This document shows, in pieces, positions 19,514 through 29,250 of a stretch of 64,000 nt of DNA. The notes below the pieces were generated by a model, which worked only from the letters and a program-made list of their open reading frames with translations, ran no database searches and was not told where the DNA came from. The translations under genes and the position numbers were made by a program. Numbering within the stretch: position 1 is the first letter of the stretch; each line of letters begins with the position of its first letter. Origin of the DNA: Tenuifilum thalassicum (lineage in GTDB: Bacteria; Bacteroidota; Bacteroidia; Bacteroidales; Tenuifilaceae); the NCBI RefSeq assembly GCF_013265555.1, contig NZ_CP041345.1, forward strand, positions 1,162,581-1,226,580, given 5' to 3'.

Positions 19514-19548
19514 TTAGCCGTCCACAAAAGGGCGGCTTTATTTTTTTA
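19514..19548 (+). terminator. Intrinsic terminator after clpB
   Basis: AGCCGTCC (19516-19523) pairs with GGGCGGCT (19530-19537) with one G-U pair, followed by TTATTTTTTTA. A TATATTTG box just beyond it (about 19547-19554) could be the -7 element of the next gene, though no TTG partner is obvious. Confidence 0.72.
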
Positions 19549-19617
19549 TATTTGTTGTAGCTAATAAAAAACTTGGTTTTTAATCCTATTTGAGTTAACC
19601 AATATTTCACATTTGGT

Positions 19618-22600
19618 ATGAGTGAACTTAAGGTATATAAGGCATCGGCAGGTTCTGGTAAGACTTTTCGATTGGTTGCAGAGTACTTGAAATTGCTAAT
19701 TCAAAATCCTAACGCATATCGCGAAACACTTGCCGTTACTTTCACAAACAAGGCTACTGCCGAAATGAAAGAACGTATTATCAATCATCTATATAAAATA
19801 AAAACTGGCCAGAAGGATGAATTATTAGAGAGTCTGGTTGAGGAAACTGGCAAGGACAAGGAGTTCATCAAAAAACAGGCTGAAACGGCCCTATCAAAAA
19901 TCCTGCACGACTATTCGATGTTCAGCATAAGCACTATCGACAGCTTTGTTCAACGTATAATTCAAAACCTTTTATGGGAACTTGGAGAGCATGGTAACAA
20001 TGATTTGGTTATTGAGCATGTGCCTTACATTGAAAAGGCAACCGATAGCTTACTCGATGAGCTTACCAAGCAATCCGAACTATTTGAACATTTTGCAAAG
20101 CTTATCGAACAAAAGCTTAATGATAATAAATCGCCTAACATTCAAAAGGATATCATTGAACTTGGAAAGATGCTTTTCAATGAACGATATAGATTGCTTA
20201 GCACCGATGAAAAAAAGAGGTTGCACGATAAATCGACCCTAAATGAACTTAGAAATGAAACCAAACGCCTAATTGATGAGATATATGATAAAGTAAAAAA
20301 GGGAGCAAATGAAATTATCTCAATAATTCTTAGCTCAGGAATTAATGGGCTTAATAGCGATAACTTTCAGAACTATTTTAAAAAGTCTAAGGGCGTTTTG
20401 CCAACGTTAGTAAAGCTATCGGAGTTAAAGCCATTTCAAAGAATTGAACTTAAAAGTGCAGATGAGAATGCAACTTCCGATATTTCGGCATGGCTAACAA
20501 AGGAACAGCTTAAAAAAATGCAAGGCTTTGTTGAGCAGCAATTAATGCCAGCCTACCGGGAGTTCTATAATTATTTGTCCAGTAGCTACAAGCTCTACAA
20601 CACTGCATTAGCGATTAACGATAACCTGCCAACGCTAATGATAATAAATGAGCTCTACCTAAAGTTCAGAGAAATACTGAAAGATGATGGTGTAATGCTT
20701 CTGTCGGATGGCAATTCGCTTCTAAATGAGTTTGTAAATCAATCCGATACGCCATTTGTGTACGAAAAAATTGGAACTCGTTACATGAACTATATGATTG
20801 ACGAGTTTCAGGATACATCGCAGATGCAATGGAAAAATTTTGAACCTTTAATTACCGATAGCATTGGAAGTAATGGGCTTAGCATGGTGGTAGGCGATAT
20901 GAAACAGTCCATTTATCGTTGGCGAAATGGTGATTGGCGTATAATGGCCGATATAGAGGCTAATCCTCAACTTTATAATAGAGAAATAATCAGCCTTTCT
21001 AAAAATTATCGAAGCACAAAAACAGTTGTGTACTTCAATAATGCTTTTTTTAAGAACGTTGTCGCAAAATATAAGCCTGATAGTAGTGATATCGATTTAG
21101 ATGCTCTTTATAGAGATGTAGAACAGGTTGTAGATGATGAAAAAAAACAAGGTTGTGTTGAGGTGGCTTTTTTGCCCCCAAGAACCGATAGCCCAAATGA
21201 TGCTTTTACTACCTACATTAAAGATTTGCTAATCGATTTGAAACTAAGAGGTTATAACCCGGGCGATATTGCATTTTTGGTTCGAAAGAACGCTCAAGGG
21301 CGCGAGATGGCCGACTTGCTTCTGAGGCTTAAAGAGAGTGAAAAAGAGCTATCCAATTTTATCGAAATAGTTTCCGACGATGTGCTAACTCTAAACGCAT
21401 CGGCTGCAGTTAGACTGTGTATTGCTGCGCTCAAAATTGCACTTAATCCCAACGACTCTCTTGCCATAGCTCAATTTCAAAAGGAACAAGCTTTGCTATT
21501 TGACTCAATAATTCAGGTTCGCGATTTGAACAATTGGGCTGACGTTTTTTTCGATGAAAATTCCGACAGTTTCGATTGGCTATCATCAATCAGATTCTAC
21601 CCTTTAGGTAACATGATTGAGGCAATAATTGAAAAGTACCTCGCTGTTGATGAAAACATTATTAAGGGGCATTTGCCTTACCTGACACTGCTTCACGAAA
21701 ATGCAATTAACTTTTCCTATAGGGGAACATCATCGTTAAGCAAGTTTATTGAGTGGTACGACCAGATTGGAAAAGACCAAAAGCTAACAATGGCACAATC
21801 AAATAATGCCATTAATATTCTAACTATCCATAAATCAAAGGGATTAGGTTTCCCAATTATCATTTTCCCTTATGCTGATTTGTTAGAACAAAGAGATCCT
21901 CATGATGATATTAGATGGTTTAAACCTGATAGTACGTCAAATGAAATTTTAGATAATTTTCCATTATTCCCAATTCTTCCCAAGAAAGAGCTTCTTAATA
22001 CTTATTTTGAAAAAGAACATATTGAAGAAAAGTTCAATAAAACGATTGATAAAATTAACCTTCAGTATGTAGCTTTTACACGTGCTAAAAACGAACTCTA
22101 CATTATTGTAACCGATGACAAACTGAAGAATTCAGAGAATGAATTAGATAATGTTTTAAGCCAAAATAAATTTGCTTCAACTCTTCCAAACCAAACAGGC
22201 ATTAATCCAGAAGTAAAGAATATTGAAAATGGAAGGATATATTTATACGGTAAAAAGGATGATAAGCACTCTGAAAAGACTCAGACACAAGATGAAAATA
22301 AAGAAGTGATTGCAAGCTATCCGATAAATGCGATAAAAAGTAAGATAGCGCCTCAGTTTCAGATTGATAGTATTGAATCTAATACAGAGAGCGATTTGCA
22401 GCATGGAATAGCCATGCATGCCATTTTATCGAAAATTATCACTTTAAACGACATTGATAATGCTGTTGATTGGGCCATTCTGAACGGATACCTAAATACC
22501 AATCAAAAACAGGAGGTAGTCAGCAGCCTAAAGTCGATACTCAATGAATCACTTTATAAGGAATGGTTTAGCGATAAGTGGGAGGTTAAGACCGAAGCAT

Positions 22601-22812
22601 CAATTATTAATACCGATGGTAGTGTTTACCGCCCCGACAGAGTCCTAATCAATAGTAAACAAGCCGTTATTATAGATTTTAAGTTTGGTCTTCCGGCTTC
22701 AAAGCACAAGAAACAGGTGCAACTCTACAAAAAGCTACTTGCCAGTATGGGATATGACGATGTGAAAGGATATTTATGGTACTTTCAGCTAAACCGTCAT
22801 GAGCAAATCTAA
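19618..22812 (+). CDS. AddA-like UvrD-family helicase with C-terminal PD-(D/E)XK nuclease
   Basis: The 1064-residue protein carries the superfamily 1 helicase core: Walker A ASAGSGKT at residues 9-16, TFTNKATAEMKERI (motif Ia), YMIDEFQDTS near 391-400 (motif II), GDMKQSIYRWR (motif III), SKNYRST (motif IV), ILTIHKSKGLGFPIIIFPYAD (motif V) and YVAFTRAKNELYI (motif VI). The C-terminus contains a RecB-type nuclease domain with RPDRVLI and IIDFKFG near 1019. The layout matches AddA-like subunits that process double-strand breaks for RecA. The matching AddB-like gene lies 3.6 kb downstream, separated by two genes and a repeat block. No Chi sequence can be proposed. I leave the symbol blank because Bacteroidota forms are divergent. 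Confidence 0.88.
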   Translation: MSELKVYKASAGSGKTFRLVAEYLKLLIQNPNAYRETLAVTFTNKATAEMKERIINHLYKIKTGQKDELLESLVEETGKDKEFIKKQAETALSKILHDYSMFSISTIDSFVQRIIQNLLWELGEHGNNDLVIEHVPYIEKATDSLLDELTKQSELFEHFAKLIEQKLNDNKSPNIQKDIIELGKMLFNERYRLLSTDEKKRLHDKSTLNELRNETKRLIDEIYDKVKKGANEIISIILSSGINGLNSDNFQNYFKKSKGVLPTLVKLSELKPFQRIELKSADENATSDISAWLTKEQLKKMQGFVEQQLMPAYREFYNYLSSSYKLYNTALAINDNLPTLMIINELYLKFREILKDDGVMLLSDGNSLLNEFVNQSDTPFVYEKIGTRYMNYMIDEFQDTSQMQWKNFEPLITDSIGSNGLSMVVGDMKQSIYRWRNGDWRIMADIEANPQLYNREIISLSKNYRSTKTVVYFNNAFFKNVVAKYKPDSSDIDLDALYRDVEQVVDDEKKQGCVEVAFLPPRTDSPNDAFTTYIKDLLIDLKLRGYNPGDIAFLVRKNAQGREMADLLLRLKESEKELSNFIEIVSDDVLTLNASAAVRLCIAALKIALNPNDSLAIAQFQKEQALLFDSIIQVRDLNNWADVFFDENSDSFDWLSSIRFYPLGNMIEAIIEKYLAVDENIIKGHLPYLTLLHENAINFSYRGTSSLSKFIEWYDQIGKDQKLTMAQSNNAINILTIHKSKGLGFPIIIFPYADLLEQRDPHDDIRWFKPDSTSNEILDNFPLFPILPKKELLNTYFEKEHIEEKFNKTIDKINLQYVAFTRAKNELYIIVTDDKLKNSENELDNVLSQNKFASTLPNQTGINPEVKNIENGRIYLYGKKDDKHSEKTQTQDENKEVIASYPINAIKSKIAPQFQIDSIESNTESDLQHGIAMHAILSKIITLNDIDNAVDWAILNGYLNTNQKQEVVSSLKSILNESLYKEWFSDKWEVKTEASIINTDGSVYRPDRVLINSKQAVIIDFKFGLPASKHKKQVQLYKKLLASMGYDDVKGYLWYFQLNRHEQI

Positions 22813-22876
22813 GTCAAATGGTTTACGATAAATGTTATCTTTACGAAAAATTTAACTATAACCAAAAACAGTAATT

Positions 22877-24259
22877 ATGCGCAAGTATTTAATCTATTTA
22901 ACCATACCTGCTATGGTTGCATGTGGCTCCAAAGAGCCAAAACAATCGACTATTGCTGGTAAGTTCAGCAATGCTACGGATAATACTATCCTTATTGTTA
23001 GTCCTAACGATGTAGATACGGTTAATTTGGCCGACGACGGTTCATTTAGCTACAAGTTGAGCCTAGCTGAGCCAGCCCAAATCAAGGTGAAGTATGGTAG
23101 AATGAGTAACATCCTATTCCTACAACCTGGCGATAGCAGCTACATTGAACTCGATTTAAATAATGCAAACCAGGTAAGTTTTACTGGAAGCAATAGCGAT
23201 ATCAATACGAATATTAAATCGCGTACCAATAACTTGTATAACATAATGCGTGGTTGGCGCGATTTGTTCGCTCTAGATGTAAAAGATTTTGAGGCAAAAA
23301 TTGACTCCATTAAAAATGCCCTCATGGCTCAATCCGACTCTTTAAAGGCTAAGAGCAATGAGCTAGCCGAAATGGAAGGGAATCGAATTCGTTATTTCTT
23401 ACTAAACATTAGAACTCAGTACCCACAGTACTCAGCATACCTTCAAGGTAAAAGTTTTAACCCTGATAGCGCCGACTACTCATTCCTTGATAAGGTTGAT
23501 ATGAATAACGGCGAGCACCTTTCATACGACGATTATGCATCGCTTCTTGAAACTTATGCAGAGCTACGTTTACAAAAAATGAAGGATTTTGCAACCCTTG
23601 ATTCGATGCCTGCCGAACAACGTTTACCTGTATTGTTTAATATGGTTGATAGCATTTTTACAAATTCTAAGGTAAGGGATTATATTAAGAAGCACTTTTT
23701 GGTTGATGAGATTCAGTTTGGTGAATTTTGGAAGTTAACTAATGTTTGCAACAAGTACGTAGAAGCTTGCAGTACTCCTTTATACAAAAAGGAGGTACAA
23801 AATATTATGAACGAAAAAATGAAGATTGCTCCTGGCAAGGATGCTCCCACCTTCAGCTATAAAGATATAAATGGGAAAGAGTACTCATTAGCCGATTTTA
23901 AAGGAAATTTGGTTTATATCGATTTTTGGGCAACCTGGTGTGGCCCATGCCGTGGTGAGCTACCTCATCTCGACAAGCTTGAAAAGGAGTACAAGGGCAA
24001 AAAGATTGTTTTTGTTAAGATGTCGCTCGACGATGATATGAATGCTTGGCGTAAGATGGTTACCGAAAAGAAACTTGGTGGCGTACAGCTACATGCCGAT
24101 GGCGCTTGGAGCTCAGATGCTGCTAAGAATTACCAAATTAAAGGTATCCCAACTTTTGTGTTAATTGATGCAAATGGAAAGATTGTAAGCCCAAGCGCAC
24201 CACGCCCATCATCGGAGGAGATACGTCCGCTATTAGACCAAGAACTTGCTAAAATATAG
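22877..24259 (+). CDS. TlpA-like thioredoxin-fold lipoprotein
   Basis: The 460-residue product has a lipoprotein signal (MRKYLIYLTIPAMVACGSK, Cys at 16). An N-terminal all-beta domain (about 20-105: STIAGKFSNATDNTILIV, LADDGSFSYKLSL) resembles the DUF4369 region common in Bacteroidota TlpA-like proteins, followed by a helical linker. The C-terminal thioredoxin domain (about 315-455) has the redox motif WATWCGPCRGELPHL and the cis-Pro IKGIPTFVLID. It probably reduces disulfides in the cell envelope; partners are unknown. A perfect terminator follows. Confidence 0.87.
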   Translation: MRKYLIYLTIPAMVACGSKEPKQSTIAGKFSNATDNTILIVSPNDVDTVNLADDGSFSYKLSLAEPAQIKVKYGRMSNILFLQPGDSSYIELDLNNANQVSFTGSNSDINTNIKSRTNNLYNIMRGWRDLFALDVKDFEAKIDSIKNALMAQSDSLKAKSNELAEMEGNRIRYFLLNIRTQYPQYSAYLQGKSFNPDSADYSFLDKVDMNNGEHLSYDDYASLLETYAELRLQKMKDFATLDSMPAEQRLPVLFNMVDSIFTNSKVRDYIKKHFLVDEIQFGEFWKLTNVCNKYVEACSTPLYKKEVQNIMNEKMKIAPGKDAPTFSYKDINGKEYSLADFKGNLVYIDFWATWCGPCRGELPHLDKLEKEYKGKKIVFVKMSLDDDMNAWRKMVTEKKLGGVQLHADGAWSSDAAKNYQIKGIPTFVLIDANGKIVSPSAPRPSSEEIRPLLDQELAKI

Positions 24260-24279
24260 TTAGTTAGCGCTCTTTTTTA

Positions 24280-24306
24280 TAGGCCGGCTTTGCCGGCCTT
24301 TTTTGC
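24280..24306 (+). terminator. Strong intrinsic terminator after the TlpA-like gene
   Basis: GGCCGGC (24282-24288) and GCCGGCC (24292-24298) form a perfect 7-bp GC stem with loop TTT, followed by TTTTTTT. Confidence 0.9.
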
Positions 24307-24348
24307 AAGTAAAGGTTTTTCTATCTTTAGCGCTAATTCTATAAGGTT

Positions 24349-25302
24349 ATGGCTAATATTTACCCTTGGGGCGATTCCCGTCGATATAATAGTTACTCCA
24401 ACTACTTCAAAAGGGAGTTTGGTGGTAGAGTCCAAAAACTTACTATTGATGCTGGTTTTACCTGTCCAAACCGCGATGGTAGCGTTGGAGTAGGGGGCTG
24501 CACCTACTGCAACAACGATGCTTTTAATCCCAGCTACTGCACTCCACAAAAGTCAGTACTACAGCAAATAGAGGAGGGGATAGAGTTTCATAAAGTACGA
24601 TATCGAAGGGCAAACCAATTCCTTGCTTACTTTCAGGCTTATTCTAATACCTACGCCCCAATTGAAAGGTTAAGGGAATTGTATGGTCAAGCGCTTTCGC
24701 ACCCCCAGGTTATTGGTCTGGTTATTGGTACACGCCCCGATTGCGTGGATGAGGAAAAGCTCGATTACCTTCAGGAACTAAATGAGAAATTCTACATTGC
24801 CATTGAATACGGAGTGGAAAGCTGCTACAACAAAACCTTGGAGCAAATAAATAGGGGGCATACCTTTGAGAAATCGGTTTGGGCTATTGAGCAAACGCAC
24901 AAACGTGGAATTAGAGTTGGAGCTCATGTTATTTTTGGTTTACCTGGCGAAACCAGGGAGCAAATGCTGGCCGAAGCTAAAATCCTTTCGGAATTGCCTC
25001 TGAACACCATTAAGTTTCATCAGCTGCAAATTATAAAGGGAACGGCAATGGAGAAACAGTACCAGTCTAACCCAGAACTTTTTAATCTTTTTGGAATGGA
25101 GGAGTACTTCAACTTTTTGGCCGATTTTATTGAGAGGCTAAACCCTAACTTTGTGATTGAGCGTTTTACCGGCGAAGCACCACCCCGATACCTAGCAGTT
25201 CCACCATGGGGGCATCTAAGAACTGACAAGCTAATGGCTCGATTCGAAAAACTACTTGAAGAACGCAATACCTGGCAGGGAAAACTATTTATGGAAACCT
25301 AA
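24349..25302 (+). CDS. TIGR01212/YhcC-type radical SAM protein
   Basis: The 317-residue protein starts WGDSRRYNSYSNYFKREFGGRVQKL, then has a Cys cluster TCPNRDGSVGVGGCTYCNND. The spacing is wider than in canonical CX3CX2C enzymes and is the hallmark of the TIGR01212 radical SAM group (E. coli YhcC). IAIEYGVESCYNKTLEQINRGH and VGAHVIFGLPGETREQML are typical radical SAM barrel segments. The reaction is not known; binding of a [4Fe-4S] cluster and S-adenosylmethionine is expected. A candidate promoter (TTG, N16, TATCTTTA) overlaps the upstream terminator. Repeat block 1 starts immediately after the stop. Confidence 0.9.
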   Translation: MANIYPWGDSRRYNSYSNYFKREFGGRVQKLTIDAGFTCPNRDGSVGVGGCTYCNNDAFNPSYCTPQKSVLQQIEEGIEFHKVRYRRANQFLAYFQAYSNTYAPIERLRELYGQALSHPQVIGLVIGTRPDCVDEEKLDYLQELNEKFYIAIEYGVESCYNKTLEQINRGHTFEKSVWAIEQTHKRGIRVGAHVIFGLPGETREQMLAEAKILSELPLNTIKFHQLQIIKGTAMEKQYQSNPELFNLFGMEEYFNFLADFIERLNPNFVIERFTGEAPPRYLAVPPWGHLRTDKLMARFEKLLEERNTWQGKLFMET

Positions 25303-25309
25303 ACATGTT

Positions 25310-26310
25310 GGATATTAAGAGTATATCATGATTACTTTGCCTTTAATCCTTTTATCCTTTTATCCTGTATCCTTTATCCTTTAACCTTTATCCTTTATCC
25401 TTTATCCTTGAACCATGCCTTGTCATGCTGAGCTTGCCGAAGCAGCTCTGGTGGAAGAATTTGAGGAAGTTAGAGGAAGTTCAAAGAATGACTCGGAATG
25501 ACTCGGAATTACTCGGAAATAATCGGAAGGAATCGGAAGATTTGGAGCCGTGTTTAGTTTTTTGTTTTTGGTGTTTAGAAATGTGTGCTCAGAATCAACC
25601 AATTAATAAAGATTGAAATTTTGCCCCGTAAGGGCTAAGTAATGGTAGAATTAACAAGCCCAAAAGTGATTTGCGATGCGCGGAAGAACCACGCCAAAGA
25701 GCGAATATGAAACGTTGCATCGAAATTTCAAGTAATACCCCCAAGAACCAGTTTGTCATGCCGAGCGTAGTCGAGGCATCTCTTCTTGAAGAATATGAGG
25801 AAGTTAGAGGAAGTTATAGGAAGTAAAAAGAATGAGTCGGAATGATTCGGAATGACACGGAAAATTGAAGTGGGCATATTTGTTCTTCCTACTTAATGCC
25901 TCTGTGCATTTCTCTGTGTAACTCTGTGGTAAAAATATAGAATGCAGACGCCTCAAATAAACAAACTCGTTTAACGATTAACGTTTAACAATTCACGCCT
26001 TTCATCCGTCTTCGCCGGACAAATCTGAAATCTTGAACCTTGAACTTTATCCTTTATCCTTTAACCTTTAGCCTTGAACCAAGCCTTGTCATGCTGAGCT
26101 TGCCGAAGCATCTCTAGTTGAAGAATATGATGAAGTTAAAAGAAGTTAGAGGAATGAATAACTCGGAATTTTGTCGTTTAACGCTTAACATTTAACATTT
26201 AACGCCTCTTATCCGTCCTTGCCAGACAAATCTTGAATTTTGAATCCGTCTTAGCCGGACAATTCTGAAATTTTGAACATTGAACATTATCCTTTAACCT
26301 TTTTTCTTCA
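25310..26310. repeat. Repeat block 1: composite intergenic repeats, inverted relative to the later blocks
   Basis: This kilobase without a gene is a mosaic of modules. It holds tandem TTTATCC-type heptamers (about 25338-25410) and three copies of a core module, TGTCATGCTGAGCTTGCCGAAGC and so on to GAGGAAGTTAGAGG (near 25423, 25755 and 26086). Degenerate GACTCGGAAT tandem units follow the core (25486-25540). There is an ACTCTGTGGT module (25895-25935) and an AAACGATTAACGTTTAAC module with a GTCTTCGCCGGAC tag (25945-26030). Each has near-identical reverse-complement copies at 54.5-60.2 kb. ORFs here, such as one from 25425, are translations of repeat sequence and not genes. Confidence 0.88.
25530..25760 (-). 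repeat. Left copy of a 220-230 bp inverted element (partner at 55341-55573)
   Basis: The reverse complement of this stretch matches 55341-55573 closely. Shared features are CAAACTGGTTCTTGGGGGTA, the GATGCATCG/CGATGCAACG region, CTCTTTGGCGTGGTTCTTCC, TTAGCCCTTACGGGGCAAAA and CTAAACACCAAAAACTAAAC. It contains no credible ORF, target-site duplication or transposase. It is one of the longest conserved units of the repeat family. Confidence 0.8.
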
Positions 26311-26340
26311 TTGAGTTTTGTTCCTAAAGTTGTATCTTTC
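26311..26340 (+). promoter_or_regulatory. Candidate promoter of the AddB-like gene
   Basis: TTG (26311-26313), 19 nt, then TATCTTTC (26333-26340) fits the Bacteroidota promoter pattern with the final G replaced by C. The ATG at 26373 lies about 25 bp after the expected start site. Confidence 0.45.
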
Positions 26341-26372
26341 AGTCAATATTGAAAATATTTAATACAGTGTAA

Positions 26373-29201
26373 ATGAAACCTTTTCTTGAGTTAGTTGCCG
26401 ATCATTTGTATAAAAAGTATGGCGAAGAAATTTCTAACCTTATACTGGTATTCCCAAACCGAAGGGCTTCGCTGTTTTTTAGTAAGCACTTAAGCAAGCT
26501 AATATCAAAGCCTTTATGGCTTCCTGAAACAACAACTGTAAGCGACCTGATGTATACCATTGCTGGTGTTAAACCTGCCGACCCTTTAATTCTAAATTAC
26601 AAGCTATACAAGTCGTATATCGAGGCAACAAAAAGCTTGGAGCCTTACGACGATTTTTATTTTTGGGGGAACGTGATGCTTTCCGATTTCGATCAGATAG
26701 ATAAGTATTTGGTTGACCCCAAAAAACTCTTTAGCAATATCAACGACCTAAAAGTTATAGAGCAGCAATTCAATGAGTTCGATGATAACCTTGAAGTAAT
26801 AAAAAACTTTTTGAATATCATATCTACCAACGACGATTCACAAATTCGCTCACGCTACTCCAAGATTTGGGAGAACCTTTACGTTGTTTACCAGAATTTT
26901 ACTGATAGGTTGATAGCGGAAGGATTAGTTTACGAGGGGCTTGCTTATAGGCTTGCATCAAACGCTCTTCATAGCTCCGATAGTTTTAAAATGGACAAAA
27001 ACTTTGTTTTTGTTGGATTTAACGCCCTTAGCAAATCGGAAACGAAGCTGTTTGAGCACCTTAGAAAGCTTGGAAAAGCTTTCTTTTATTGGGATTACGA
27101 TGAGTATTATGTGAATCATTCTGAACATGAGGCGGGAGTGTTTATGCGTCAGAACCTTAAAGAATTCCCCAATGAGTTAGAATCTAAGATTTTCAGGTAT
27201 ATTGGTGATAGCAAAACTAATAAGAACGTTACGCTTAAGGCTTCGCCATCGGAGGTGACGCAAGCAAAAGTTATTCCTTCAATTTTAGACGAGTTGGGAA
27301 TAAACGATACTAATGAGCTTACCACAGCTGTTGTGCTGCCCGATGAAAAACTTCTTTTACCCCTTCTTACCGCTCTGCCCGAAAAGTATAGCAATGCGAA
27401 TATTACCATGGAGTACCCCTTACGCGAAACATCGGCCTATTCATTTGTTGATGCCCTGCTTACCCTGCAAAAACAATCTGATAAGCAGCAAAAATTCTAC
27501 CACAAGGACGTTTTGCTAATCCTATCTCACCCCTATTTATTGCATATCTGTCCTAAAGATGCGGAGGATATTAGGGAAACTATTATTGATCAGCAGCAGC
27601 TTAACGTTTCGGCCGATTTGTTTAAAGATAATCAGCTATTAGAAAATATTTTTAGACCTGTTAACCAGGGGAAAGAGCTAGCGGAATATCTAATTGCATG
27701 CATAAACAAGGTTGTTAGCAGTTTTACAGAGGTTAACGATACCTTAGATGATAAATTAAAGTTCGAGGTAGAGTATCTGTTAACCATTAATCAGGCATTA
27801 AAGCGACTTAACACGGTTGTTTCGCAAATTGATGAGGAGTATTCTAATAAAACCTTTAGGTCGTATTTCACCAAAGCGCTTGCAGAACAGCGAGTTTCTT
27901 TTATTGGGCAACCTCTTTCAGGTATTCAGATAATGGGCTTTCTGGAAACCCGTAACCTCGATTTTGAGAACCTCATTATACTTTCGGTAAACGATAACCT
28001 GCTACCCGGTGCAAGTTTCAAACCCTCGTTCATAGTGCCATCGCTAAGAGTAGCCTATGGGCTTCCCGATTACAGGCACCAGAATGCTATTTATGCTTAC
28101 TATTTTTATCGGTTAATTCAAAGAGCAAAAAATATCTACCTTATCTATACAAACAAATCTGATAAAACTGGTGAGGTAAGTCGTTTTGTTCAGCAGCTTG
28201 AGATGGAGTCGGGACTAACAATTAATAAGGTCTCTGTAAGTTTTGAGCTAGCAGCTAGTAAGGAAGTCCCAATTGAAGTTCAGAAAGATTTGTTTACCGA
28301 CAAGTTAAATCGATATCTTAAAGGTGCCGAGAATGGTCATTACCTTTCGCCTTCGGCATTATCAGAATATAAAAACTGCTCGCTTCGATTCTTTTTCAAT
28401 CGAGTTAAAAAAATTAAAGCCCCCGATGAGTTGGAGGAAGAACTTGATGCATTGGGAATTGGAAGCGTATTACATAAAGCTTTGGAGTTAATTTATAAAG
28501 ATTATGAAGGTAAATTAATTACCCAAGATAAGGTTGAGGAGTGGTTAAACGATAAAATCTTTATCAGTGAGAAAGTTTACCATGCGTTTAAGGATATAAG
28601 CAAGTTTAAGGGCGATATAGATGACCTAAATGGTAGGAATCGACTTTTGCTTGAGCGTGTAATTTGGATGGTTAGAAATACCCTTGAAATTGATCTTCGT
28701 AGAGTGCCCTATAAACTTATTGAATTGGAGAAAAAGGTGGAATCTGTAATCCCAGTTAAGATTGATGGCGAAGATTTTAACGTTAGATTAGGTGGAACTA
28801 TTGACCGTATAGAAAAAAAGGATGGTAAATACCTCATTGTCGATTTCAAAACCGGAAAGTATGATGGCAAAAAAACTTCGGTTAGCAGCATTGACGATTT
28901 TTCAAATGGATTTGATAAGGATGGTGTTTTTCAGCAAATGGTTTACAGGTATATCCTCCCAAACATTCTTAAAACAGATGTAAACAACATCGATATGCAA
29001 CTATGGTATGTGAGGAACGCCGATAAAAGCTATAATCCATCAATAAAAATCCCCGAGGAAGAAGAGTTCTGGAACGAATTTATTGACTATCTGAAAGAAT
29101 TAATCTCTTCAATCCTCTCGAACCAAACCACCTTTAAACAAACGGAGAATGATAAAAATTGCAATAACTGTAGCTTTGCAACGATTTGTAATAGAAATTA
29201 A
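26373..29201 (+). CDS. AddB-like PD-(D/E)XK nuclease (inactivated-helicase fold)
   Basis: The 942-residue protein begins LYKKYGEEISNLILVFPNRRASLFFSKHL, which resembles the N-terminus of AddB. It has no Walker A, as expected of the AddB helicase-like scaffold. Toward the C-terminus GGTIDRIEKKDGKYLIVDFKTGK (about 805-827) supplies the nuclease D-x-K motif. A Cys near residue 669 (KNCSLRFFFNRV) plus three near the end (NCNNCSFATICN) match the four-Cys iron-sulfur cluster that staples AddB-type nuclease domains. It would act with the AddA-like protein encoded at 19.6-22.8 kb in break resection. The intervening genes and repeat block suggest that the original pair has been separated. Confidence 0.85.
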   Translation: MKPFLELVADHLYKKYGEEISNLILVFPNRRASLFFSKHLSKLISKPLWLPETTTVSDLMYTIAGVKPADPLILNYKLYKSYIEATKSLEPYDDFYFWGNVMLSDFDQIDKYLVDPKKLFSNINDLKVIEQQFNEFDDNLEVIKNFLNIISTNDDSQIRSRYSKIWENLYVVYQNFTDRLIAEGLVYEGLAYRLASNALHSSDSFKMDKNFVFVGFNALSKSETKLFEHLRKLGKAFFYWDYDEYYVNHSEHEAGVFMRQNLKEFPNELESKIFRYIGDSKTNKNVTLKASPSEVTQAKVIPSILDELGINDTNELTTAVVLPDEKLLLPLLTALPEKYSNANITMEYPLRETSAYSFVDALLTLQKQSDKQQKFYHKDVLLILSHPYLLHICPKDAEDIRETIIDQQQLNVSADLFKDNQLLENIFRPVNQGKELAEYLIACINKVVSSFTEVNDTLDDKLKFEVEYLLTINQALKRLNTVVSQIDEEYSNKTFRSYFTKALAEQRVSFIGQPLSGIQIMGFLETRNLDFENLIILSVNDNLLPGASFKPSFIVPSLRVAYGLPDYRHQNAIYAYYFYRLIQRAKNIYLIYTNKSDKTGEVSRFVQQLEMESGLTINKVSVSFELAASKEVPIEVQKDLFTDKLNRYLKGAENGHYLSPSALSEYKNCSLRFFFNRVKKIKAPDELEEELDALGIGSVLHKALELIYKDYEGKLITQDKVEEWLNDKIFISEKVYHAFKDISKFKGDIDDLNGRNRLLLERVIWMVRNTLEIDLRRVPYKLIELEKKVESVIPVKIDGEDFNVRLGGTIDRIEKKDGKYLIVDFKTGKYDGKKTSVSSIDDFSNGFDKDGVFQQMVYRYILPNILKTDVNNIDMQLWYVRNADKSYNPSIKIPEEEEFWNEFIDYLKELISSILSNQTTFKQTENDKNCNNCSFATICNRN

Positions 29202-29250
29202 TAGTACTAGATACTTTTATAACCTATTATTTGTTTAATAAAGATATATT

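Noticed and set aside
25425-25616. ORF of 63 codons in repeat block 1
   Set aside because: It is made of repeat modules and has no protein-like features.
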